NCBI GenBank assembly: GCA_039714435.1
Contig: JBDLJJ010000085.1
Span: forward strand, 1-12,279
Direction of reading: 5' to 3'
Source: JAZDDE01 sp039714435
GTDB taxonomy: Bacteria; Gemmatimonadota; Gemmatimonadetes; Palauibacterales; Palauibacteraceae
DNA length: 12,279 bases
Shown: positions 7,670 to 12,279 of the stretch, piece by piece
How the letters are laid out: every line of letters starts with the position of its first letter
Numbering within the stretch: the stretch's first letter is position 1
Made by a program: the position numbers and the translations under genes
Notes under the pieces: model-generated
Databases searched by the model: none
The model's input: the letters and a program-made list of their open reading frames with translations, nothing else
What the model was told of the DNA's origin: nothing

Positions 7670-8599
7670 ATGGCGATTGAACAGTTCCTGACCAAGCTGC
7701 GGTGCCCGGAGTGCCGTCAGGGCACGATCAGTCGGGCCGACGGCGGTGAGGCTCTCATCTGCAGCGCCTGCCAGGACCGATCGCCCATCGTTGAAGGGGT
7801 GCCCCTGCTTTTCGCTTCGGATACGCGGGCCGAGTTCATACGCTTGGACGACTCCAGGCGCGGAACCGAGCCAGCTCAACTGAAGCCAGGAGAGCACGCC
7901 GGCGGTGTCTATCACTGGCGCGAATATCATATAGAGGATTTTCTGCCGCCTGCTGAGGACGGGCAAGATGTTCTCCTGTTCGGCTGCGGAGACGCGGGCG
8001 AGAAGACGTTTCTGACCAACGCAGGATTCGAGGCCCTGGCCTTCGATGTCCGCCGCTCTTCCGGCACAGATCTGCTGGCAGATGGACACAATCTTCCGTT
8101 CCAGGACTCATCTTTCGATGTAGTGCTCTCGATGCAGGTGCTGGAACACCTGCACTCGCCGTGGCTGGCGGTGGGCGAGATCGCGCGCATCCTGCGGCCT
8201 GGCGGATGCTTCGTGGGCTCGGTGGCCTTCTTGAAGCCGTTCCACAGCTCCTACTTCCACATGACCCACGCCGGAGTGGACCAGCTGCTTGGATCGGCGG
8301 GCCTGAAGGTCGATAAGCTGGAGGGGGCACAAAGCGTGACGTATTCGATTCTGGGCAGCATGCTTCCCGCTGGATCGCGCCGATTTCGCCGCCCCATACT
8401 CGGTTTCGTGGACCGGCTGATTCTCGGGCTCAGGAGGCGTCTGTGGATATGGAAGACGGGCCTGAATCCGCGGGAACCTACGAACCGCTTTTCGGACAGG
8501 CACGCCCTGAGTTTCAACACTTTTGATCGGCTACGCTTCGCGCCGTCAGTCGTATTCCGGGGCATAAAACAGCACGGAAAACGCGCTTCGAACTGTTGA
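7670..8599 (+). CDS. class I SAM-dependent methyltransferase with N-terminal zinc ribbon
   Basis: A protein of 309 residues. Residues 11-45 form a Trm112-like zinc ribbon (CPEC at 12-15, CSAC at 31-34, then PIVEGVPLL). The Rossmann methyltransferase follows: motif I VLLFGCGDAG at 101-110 binds S-adenosylmethionine, D126 ends the second strand, and LPFQDSSFDVVLSMQVLEHL (142-161) and LRPGG (175-179) are the classic later motifs. The C-terminus (from about 220) is basic, with a weakly hydrophobic stretch and no clear domain. The acceptor is unknown; this arrangement is common in enzymes acting on quinones, sugars or other small molecules, often near polysaccharide genes. The ATG at 7670 was chosen over the GTG at 7655 because AGAGG lies 5 nt before it. 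It is probably transcribed from the tRNA promoter, and the 31-residue ORF follows 87 nt after its stop. Confidence 0.88.
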   Translation: MAIEQFLTKLRCPECRQGTISRADGGEALICSACQDRSPIVEGVPLLFASDTRAEFIRLDDSRRGTEPAQLKPGEHAGGVYHWREYHIEDFLPPAEDGQDVLLFGCGDAGEKTFLTNAGFEALAFDVRRSSGTDLLADGHNLPFQDSSFDVVLSMQVLEHLHSPWLAVGEIARILRPGGCFVGSVAFLKPFHSSYFHMTHAGVDQLLGSAGLKVDKLEGAQSVTYSILGSMLPAGSRRFRRPILGFVDRLILGLRRRLWIWKTGLNPREPTNRFSDRHALSFNTFDRLRFAPSVVFRGIKQHGKRASNC

Positions 8600-8627
8600 C
8601 AACGCAGCTGGCGAGGGCTTCTCTTTG

Positions 8628-8640
8628 GCACAGGCTGTGC
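8628..8640. repeat. 13-bp palindrome between methyltransferase and small membrane protein
   Basis: GCACAG and CTGTGC flank a single G, an operator-like geometry, although it could also fold as a small hairpin. It lies 46 nt upstream of the 31-codon gene. In this GC-rich background, chance occurrence is quite possible. Confidence 0.25.
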
Positions 8641-8686
8641 AGAGCCGTGCCGAGGAATTTGAGGTTACCGTTACCTAGGAGGCGGA

Positions 8687-8782
8687 ATGGCTGAGGGAAA
8701 TGCGGGCCGCAAGAAGCTGTACATCATTCTTATCGCCGTGGCGATCGTCGTCTGGTTCCTGATGCGCTCGTCCGGTGGCTGA
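8687..8782 (+). CDS. 31-residue single-helix membrane protein
   Basis: A short ORF with a polar, basic N-terminus (MAEGNAGRKK), one transmembrane helix (LYIILIAVAIVVWFLM) and a short RSSGG tail. The strong TAGGAGG at 8676-8682, 4 nt before the ATG, is the main reason to call it a gene. Charge bias predicts the N-terminus in the cytoplasm. No homologue is recognised; it could be a small regulator or assembly factor of a membrane complex. It ends 23 nt before the convergent end of the 53-residue gene. Confidence 0.62.
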   Translation: MAEGNAGRKKLYIILIAVAIVVWFLMRSSGG

Positions 8783-8783
8783 T

Positions 8784-8799
8784 GCGCCCCTAGCGGCGC
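8784..8799. terminator. possible shared hairpin between convergent small genes
   Basis: GCGCC (8784-8788) and GGCGC (8795-8799) flank a 6-nt loop, exactly between the two convergent stop codons. There is no T-run, so if it ends transcription it is a weak or factor-assisted bidirectional site. Confidence 0.25.
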
Positions 8800-8805
8800 G
8801 CACCG

Positions 8806-8967
8806 TTATCTGAACCAGCTGGCTATTTCGTAGTACACGCCAGAGACCACGCGGCTGATAGTGGTTCCGCTGACTTCGGCGGTGATCCAGAGTATGAATA
8901 GGATCACGCCGCCGAGTACAAGGGAAATGGCAAACGCACCCGGTGGATGGTAGCCTTCTCTTTGCAT
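8806..8967 (-). CDS. 53-residue single-helix membrane protein downstream of the RseP-type protease
   Basis: The ATG at 8967 is preceded by GAGGACCTG, a well-spaced Shine-Dalgarno sequence. The protein has a polar N-terminus (MQREGYHPPG), one transmembrane helix (AISLVLGGVILFILWIT) and an amphipathic, aromatic-rich C-terminus (VYYEIASWFR). It lies 100 nt after the protease stop on the same strand, so co-transcription is likely. A T-run on the plus strand (an A-run on the coding strand) at about 9030-9038 lies between them, but no terminator hairpin is seen. No family is recognised. Being next to a site-2 protease, it could be a substrate or a modulator, but that is speculation. Confidence 0.65.
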   Translation of the reverse strand: MQREGYHPPGAFAISLVLGGVILFILWITAEVSGTTISRVVSGVYYEIASWFR

Positions 8968-9067
8968 TCAGGTCCTCTTCTGGCCTGGGGTGAGCGTCTC
9001 TATGCCCGCTCCGGTCCGTTGTCGTTCTTTTTTTTAACCTGGCGGCCACCACAGCCTGCGTCCAGTC

Positions 9068-10375
9068 CTACCAACCGAACAGCTTCAACACGTCGTTCAT
9101 CACGGCGAAGACCATGAAGAAACCGATCACACTGGCGCCGGCTAGATTGGCGTAGTGCGAGACCGCGGGAGGCAGCCGCCTACCGCGGACACCCTCGGCC
9201 ACGAGCATGAAGAAGTGACCCCCATCGAGAACTGGAATCGGAAGAAAGTTCAGCACGGCCAAGTTCAAGGACAGAAACGCCACGAACGAGAAGAACTGAT
9301 GCCAGTTCATCAGAAACGCCTCTTCGCTCATCCGCGCGATCTCCACCGGGCCGCTAAGCTCCCTGATACTTATCGCACCCGAAGCGAGCAGTTTTCCGCT
9401 GGTGGCTATAAGGCGGGCGTTCTTTTCCACCTGATTCGCCCCGTATAGGAACGCGTCTCTGATGCCGGCCCCGCTCCTCTCGTTTCCGAGGTGCGCGCCC
9501 AGCCAGCCGAAGCTTCCCTGGCCAATGAATCCGGTCTCCGACGGCGCCACGGTAAGCTCGCGTATGGTTCCGGCGCTCTCTATCTGAAGCCTGACTGGCT
9601 CCGAAGGAGTCGGTCCACCGACGGCAAGCCAATCGGCAAAAGTTTCGATGGGCTCGTCGTTCAGGGCTCGTATACGGTCGCCCGTGGCCAGCCCGGCTGC
9701 CCTGGCGGGAGAGCCGAGCTCCACCCGCCCAAGCACGGGCGGCAGCGCTGGGAGGATGGCGCCAAGCAGCTCGATCCTGTCCGACTTCTCCGCCGGGAGT
9801 ACGACTTCAGCCGATGACCCGTCCGCGAACCTCATCATCGCGGGTCCCGCATCCGCTCCCAGGATGGCCAGCGCCAGATCGCTCCACTCGGAAACTTCGG
9901 CCGAGCCCAGTCTGTCTATGATCCGATTACGAGGCACTGTCCCCCAGCCCGCGGCTCCTGGGGGCAGTGACTCTTCGAAGACCGCTGCGATCGATGACGG
10001 AATCGGAGCGGCGGCGCCTCCCGTCAATGCGAGACCGGCGTATAACAGGCCGGCCAGCACAGCGTTCATAGCCACGCCGGCGCCTATTACGATCATCCTC
10101 TTGTACAGAGGCTGGAACGCGAATCCGGTCGGCCAGTTGAGACGCTCCTCGGCCGTGCCCTTCATCCCGCGGATGCTTACGAAGCCACCGAGGGGAATGA
10201 GAGCGAGCTGATACCTTGTTTCTCCGTACTGAATGCCGAAGAGTTTGGGACCGAGTCCGACAGAGAATGACGCCACGGGCATGCCAGCCCATTTCGCGGC
10301 GAGCAGGTGTCCTAGCTCGTGCACGAAGATCAGCACATTGGCCGCCAGCGCTGTCAGAAGGATCGCTGTCCACAT
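9068..10375 (-). CDS. rseP: RIP metalloprotease, RseP / site-2 protease family (M50)
   Basis: A protein of 435 residues, close to the 450 of E. coli RseP. Intramembrane zinc proteases of this family cleave anti-sigma factors and remnant signal peptides within the inner membrane. The first helix carries HELGH (H19, E20, H23), the zinc site. It is followed by the family's conserved GPKLFG and IPLGGFVSIRGM segments. A second helix precedes about 200 periplasmic residues that hold two PDZ-like regions; the second is clearest (GSPARAAGLATGDRIRALND). GPVEIARM and the helix with NFLPIPVLDGGH (catalytic Asp near 384) complete the active site, and a last helix ends the protein. The ATG at 10375 was chosen because GGAGA lies 5 nt upstream and the protein then begins in the first helix, as normal; the frame runs on to 10459 without family-like sequence. 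The usual neighbours (dxr, bamA) are absent here. Confidence 0.95.
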   Translation of the reverse strand: MWTAILLTALAANVLIFVHELGHLLAAKWAGMPVASFSVGLGPKLFGIQYGETRYQLALIPLGGFVSIRGMKGTAEERLNWPTGFAFQPLYKRMIVIGAGVAMNAVLAGLLYAGLALTGGAAAPIPSSIAAVFEESLPPGAAGWGTVPRNRIIDRLGSAEVSEWSDLALAILGADAGPAMMRFADGSSAEVVLPAEKSDRIELLGAILPALPPVLGRVELGSPARAAGLATGDRIRALNDEPIETFADWLAVGGPTPSEPVRLQIESAGTIRELTVAPSETGFIGQGSFGWLGAHLGNERSGAGIRDAFLYGANQVEKNARLIATSGKLLASGAISIRELSGPVEIARMSEEAFLMNWHQFFSFVAFLSLNLAVLNFLPIPVLDGGHFFMLVAEGVRGRRLPPAVSHYANLAGASVIGFFMVFAVMNDVLKLFGW

Positions 10376-10589
10376 ACGGTCTCCGCTCGTCAGCTTTCTT
10401 CGGTTTCGGTCTCGAGTGACTCTCACTGAGCGGAACGCAAGGTTCGAGCATCGTGGCACGACAGCCGGAGCGGTCGCCTGCCAGAGCGGATTCCGGCCGG
10501 ATCGGATCTAGCGCACGGGCTCCATCAGCCACTTTCGTTTTGTTGTGGAACGGCTTGTGTCGTAATGAGTTACAAAGCGACGTATCCGA

Positions 10590-10714
10590 GGGCCGTGCTC
10601 GGACCCGTGTCGCCGCGTGCGGTGGCTTTCACGGCCCAACACAGCCGTTCCTGCGGGTGGCGATTCGGGCCCGGCGTGGCGTAGCTACGACAGATTCGGA
10701 GCCGCCGCTGTGTT
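10590..10714. repeat. two adjoining 8-bp inverted repeats
   Basis: GGGCCGTG (10590-10597) pairs with CACGGCCC (10630-10637). The very next bases, AACACAGC (10638-10645), pair with GCTGTGTT (10707-10714). The stems abut, so they could stack in a folded RNA. Each 8-bp match alone is expected by chance in a region of this size and composition. Confidence 0.25.
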
Positions 10715-10769
10715 ATCGATGCCACGGGTTTTCGAGCTGTGAAGCGGGCCTGGCGAGCTTGTAGATCGC

Positions 10770-10786
10770 TAGCGCCCCTGGCGTTA
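10770..10786. repeat. small hairpin upstream of the Fur-family gene
   Basis: TAGCGCC and GGCGTTA form a 7-pair stem (one G-T pair) around a CCT loop, 52 nt before the ATG. It could be a leader hairpin or an operator; it does not look like an AT-rich Fur-type box. Confidence 0.25.
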
Positions 10787-10837
10787 CGGGTTTAGGCTAT
10801 CCGGGGCATCCGATCGGTGGTCCTACAGGTAAGGCAA

Positions 10838-11206
10838 ATGGAACGAGACACCCCTCAACGGCGCGTTATTCGCCGCGTTCTGACTCAAGCTGACCGTCCT
10901 ATGAGCCCGGAAGAGATTCATGTCTCGGGACAGCGGGACGTGCGCAGCCTGGGCATCGCTACCGTGTACCGGAATCTCAGATCCTTGGCAGAGGCGGGCT
11001 GGCTTACTCCGGTAGAGCTCCCTGGCGAGGCGACGAGATACGAGATATCCGGCAAGCCACACCACCACCATTTCCTGTGCAGGTCGTGCGACCGCGCCTT
11101 TGAGGTCGAGGGGTGTGAAGGGATTCTACCTGTTCAGCTGCCAACCGGTTTTGAGGTGCACGAGCATGAGGTGGTGTTGTACGGAAAGTGCGACCGGTGC
11201 GCTTAG
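10838..11206 (+). CDS. Fur-family metal-responsive transcriptional repressor (Fur/Zur/PerR type)
   Basis: A protein of 122 residues, short for the family (130-150). The N-terminal winged helix is complete, with the recognition-helix segment GIATVYRNLRSLAEAG at 39-54. The C-terminal dimerisation domain keeps the structural zinc site (C81-x2-C84 and C118-x2-C121) and a His-rich sensory region (HHHHFLC at 75-81, H108, H110). The sensory metal cannot be assigned from sequence: Zur is favoured by the neighbouring merC-like gene, but Fur or PerR remain possible. The ATG at 10838 is preferred, with AGGTAAGG just upstream; a GTG at 10817 would add seven residues. The gene converges on the merC-like gene, with 16 nt between the stops. 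An inverted repeat resembling Fur-family operators lies in that gene's promoter and is a likely target. Confidence 0.92.
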   Translation: MERDTPQRRVIRRVLTQADRPMSPEEIHVSGQRDVRSLGIATVYRNLRSLAEAGWLTPVELPGEATRYEISGKPHHHHFLCRSCDRAFEVEGCEGILPVQLPTGFEVHEHEVVLYGKCDRCA

Positions 11207-11222
11207 AGCAGGGAGGCCTGGT

Positions 11223-11609
11223 CTAGGGGGTGCAGCGCTCACAGCGCTGCGTGTGAGCCAGACGTGTGCTCCAGAAGATTCCCGCCGCCAGTAGCGCACC
11301 TCCCAGGGCGTCGGTCGCAGCTTCCGGGACTGGCTGAAGCCAACCCGAGAGTGAAGCGCCCCAAACGCCAGCTCCCAGCAGGATGGCGACCCACACGCCA
11401 GCCTTGCGGTGGAGCCGCCACGATGCGCCGGTGCTCACAGCCCCGGCGGTCGCGGAGAGGCCCAAGAGGACGGCTTCTGCGGCCGGGTCGATCGCCAGCG
11501 CGGGCAACGCCAGGACGAGCAGCGGAGCCGCAGCGCAGTGGACAGCGCATGCGAACGGAAGCACAGCCACAAGAGAAGTACTCCGGGCCGCGGCGGTAGG
11601 TGGTGTCAT
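11223..11609 (-). CDS. MerC-domain membrane protein (metal transport-like)
   Basis: A protein of 128 residues with about four transmembrane helices. The first helix carries PFACAVHCAAAPLLV, the cysteine-containing signature of the MerC family. MerC was first described as an inner-membrane mercury carrier, but most chromosomal relatives are not linked to a mer operon, and none is present here. The second helix contains AVLLGLSATAGAVSTG and the third VWVAILLGAGVWGASL. The C-terminus ends in RCERCTP, an extra CxxC that could bind metal. The ATG at 11609 was chosen because the protein then starts just before the first helix and a well-formed promoter places the transcript start on or next to this ATG. 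ATGs at 11636 and 11630 and a longer frame to 11717 exist, but they would place coding sequence across the promoter and operator. The substrate is probably a thiophilic or transition metal. Confidence 0.85.
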   Translation of the reverse strand: MTPPTAAARSTSLVAVLPFACAVHCAAAPLLVLALPALAIDPAAEAVLLGLSATAGAVSTGASWRLHRKAGVWVAILLGAGVWGASLSGWLQPVPEAATDALGGALLAAGIFWSTRLAHTQRCERCTP

Positions 11610-11611
11610 GA

Positions 11612-11637
11612 AATGATAATAATACGTCATTATCATT
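11612..11637. promoter_or_regulatory. AT-rich 9-8-9 inverted repeat, probable Fur-family operator
   Basis: The arms AATGATAAT (11612-11620) and ATTATCATT (11629-11637) are exact reverse complements around an 8-nt centre. The inner heptamers TGATAAT / ATTATCA are the half-sites of the classical Fur-family 7-1-7 box, but here they are 8 nt apart instead of 1. The site is strikingly AT-rich against the GC-rich surroundings. It covers the -10 element and most of the spacer of the merC-like promoter, so bound protein should block RNA polymerase. The Fur-family gene next door is the obvious candidate regulator. Confidence 0.72.
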
Positions 11638-11644
11638 AAGACAA
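11616..11644 (-). promoter_or_regulatory. sigma70-type promoter of the merC-like gene
   Basis: On the minus strand, TTGTCT (11644-11639, 4 of 6 consensus bases) is followed after exactly 17 nt by TATTAT (11621-11616, 5 of 6). The expected start point falls at about 11610-11608, on the ATG itself, so the mRNA is predicted to be leaderless. This fits the absence of any Shine-Dalgarno sequence before the ATG. Confidence 0.6.
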
Positions 11645-11679
11645 TCAGGTGCTTCTTTGTCGGGACTGTTTGGCGGAAC

Positions 11680-11698
11680 CGTATGTGTAGGCCATACG
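11680..11698. promoter_or_regulatory. 6-bp inverted repeat upstream of the cytochrome gene
   Basis: CGTATG and CATACG are separated by 7 nt, with the right arm 53 nt before the cytochrome ATG. It could be an operator or a leader hairpin for that gene. No strong -10/-35 pair is visible on the plus strand; TTGTCG at 11657-11662 is the best -35 candidate but lacks a good partner. Confidence 0.3.
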
Positions 11699-11750
11699 TT
11701 CCCACATCATCGTGCACCCGAGACGTTCACATTGTTCTTCTGGAGGCGGT

Positions 11751-12279
11751 ATGGTGAGTTCCAAACGGTTCGCGTGGGCCGTACCCACGGCGCTGCTCGT
11801 CCTGGCCGGCTGTAGCGGATCGCAGGACACGGCTGCTGACAACCCGTGTGCGGCCAATCCCTGTGCGGCCAACCCATGCGCGGCTAACCCATGCGGCGGC
11901 GGGACGTCGTTGGATCCCTCGCTTGTTACGCAGGGCGACCGGGCGCTCAACAGCGGCGGTAACTCGCAGGCTCAATTGGTGGCCATGGGCGAAGAGCTAT
12001 GGGCTGACGCGTCACTCAGCTCGGCCGGCACCACTTCTTGCGCAACGTGCCATGTCGGTACCTACGCCATGATGAATCCGACCTTCGCGAACGCCTATCC
12101 GCATCCCGTAGCGATGGCGAAGGACCGAGCTGGACTGGACGAGGTGACCGCGGCAGAGATGGTACAGCTTTGCATGGTCGTCCCGATGCAGGCCGAGCCC
12201 CTGGAGTGGAATTCGGTTGAGCTGGCCGCTCTTTCGGCCTACGTGGAGTCGATCCAGCCTGGCTTCGATGCTGCGGCGG
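11751..12279 (+). CDS. cytochrome c lipoprotein with NPCAA repeats, 3' end outside window
   Basis: 176 codons are visible, open at the right edge. The start is an ATG with GGAGGCGGT directly upstream. The N-terminus is a lipoprotein signal (VPTALLVLAGC), with the lipid-bearing Cys at 21; no Asp follows it, so outer-membrane sorting is likely. Residues 31-50 are four tandem five-residue units, NPCAA three times then NPCGG, adding four cysteines. After this come a helical part and a heme c attachment site, CATCH (C97, C100, H101). A later LCMVVPM segment offers Met ligands, and the ELAALSAYVESI helix is typical of a cytochrome c fold of the SoxA/diheme-peroxidase type. A second heme site may lie beyond the edge. 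It probably acts as a periplasm-facing electron carrier; partner unknown. It is divergent from the merC-like gene, so the operator between them might affect both. Confidence 0.85.
   Translation, partial: MVSSKRFAWAVPTALLVLAGCSGSQDTAADNPCAANPCAANPCAANPCGGGTSLDPSLVTQGDRALNSGGNSQAQLVAMGEELWADASLSSAGTTSCATCHVGTYAMMNPTFANAYPHPVAMAKDRAGLDEVTAAEMVQLCMVVPMQAEPLEWNSVELAALSAYVESIQPGFDAAA
11841..11900 (+). repeat. four 15-bp tandem repeats coding NPCAA/NPCGG
   Basis: The units begin with AACCCGTGTGCGGCC and differ mainly at synonymous third positions (CCG/CCC/CCA, TGT/TGC), so the protein pattern is kept while the DNA has drifted. The last unit ends in Gly-Gly. They lie between the lipid anchor and the heme domain of the cytochrome lipoprotein. 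Confidence 0.85.

Larger units (their letters stand above)
10376..10837. other. 462-nt divergent intergenic region without a convincing gene
   Basis: It lies between the protease and Fur-family starts. Open frames here (103 codons on plus from a GTG at 10453, and a minus frame from 10532 that runs into the protease) lack ribosome sites, domain patterns and a compact hydrophobic core. The region must contain both promoters, but I could not place either with confidence. It contains the inverted repeats listed separately. No tRNA, tmRNA or RNase P signature is visible. Confidence 0.6.

Noticed and set aside
8596..8601. TTGACA, a perfect -35 hexamer overlapping the methyltransferase stop
   Set aside because: The sequence 16-18 nt downstream (around TTCTCT) is a poor -10, so a promoter for the 31-codon gene is not supported.
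9029..9038. T-run on the plus strand, as a terminator tail
   Set aside because: No stable hairpin directly precedes it on the plus strand, and on the minus strand it is an A-run inside a probable operon.
10453..10764. 103-codon plus-strand frame starting with GTG
   Set aside because: No ribosome site, no recognisable domain, Arg/Ala/Ser-rich composition typical of chance frames in GC-rich DNA.
11223..11717. mercury-resistance operon
   Set aside because: Only a MerC-like protein is present; there is no MerA, MerT, MerP or MerR in the window.

Overview
The window is about 12.3 kb of GC-rich DNA from a Gram-negative bacterium. Evidence for Gram-negative: a lipobox-bearing periplasmic c-type cytochrome, an RseP-type site-2 protease, and a secreted protein with a Sec signal peptide. 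The style (long GC-rich genes, HEAT-repeat fusions, an HD-GYP protein with its own N-terminal domain) would fit Gemmatimonadota or a related deep lineage. No phylogenetic marker here settles this, so the placement is a guess. I see no insertion sequences, phage genes or CRISPR arrays. The window reads as ordinary chromosome with several uncharacterised genes.

Layout. (1) Positions 1-6707, minus strand, four genes. A HEAT-repeat protein (6707-4506) overlaps by 4 nt a cyclic-di-GMP phosphodiesterase of the HD-GYP class (4509-3130). After a 147-nt gap come a small secreted protein (about 2982-2308) and, 27 nt later, a nucleotide-transporter-like membrane protein with a long C-terminal HEAT-like region (2280 to beyond the left edge). 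The first two proteins appear to share a homologous N-terminal domain and probably work together. (2) A 272-nt divergent intergenic region (6708-6979) with one clean inverted repeat. (3) Positions 6980-8782, plus strand: an OsmC-family thiol protein, a tRNA-Ser(UGA), a zinc-ribbon SAM methyltransferase and a 31-residue one-helix membrane protein. (4) Positions 10375-8806, minus strand: the RseP-type protease followed by a 53-residue one-helix membrane protein. (5) A 462-nt stretch without a convincing gene (10376-10837). (6) Positions 10838-12279: a metal-binding Fur-family repressor (+), a MerC-like four-helix membrane protein (-) and a cytochrome c lipoprotein with NPCAA repeats (+, cut by the right edge).

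The most coherent regulatory story is in the last block. The merC-like gene has a good sigma70-type promoter whose -10 element and spacer lie inside an AT-rich 9-8-9 inverted repeat resembling Fur-family operators. The predicted transcription start falls on the ATG, so its mRNA is probably leaderless. The Fur-family gene is the convergent neighbour, so an adjacent regulator acting on this operator is a natural hypothesis. The strongest candidate for an undescribed system is the HEAT / HD-GYP pair with its shared N-terminal domain.
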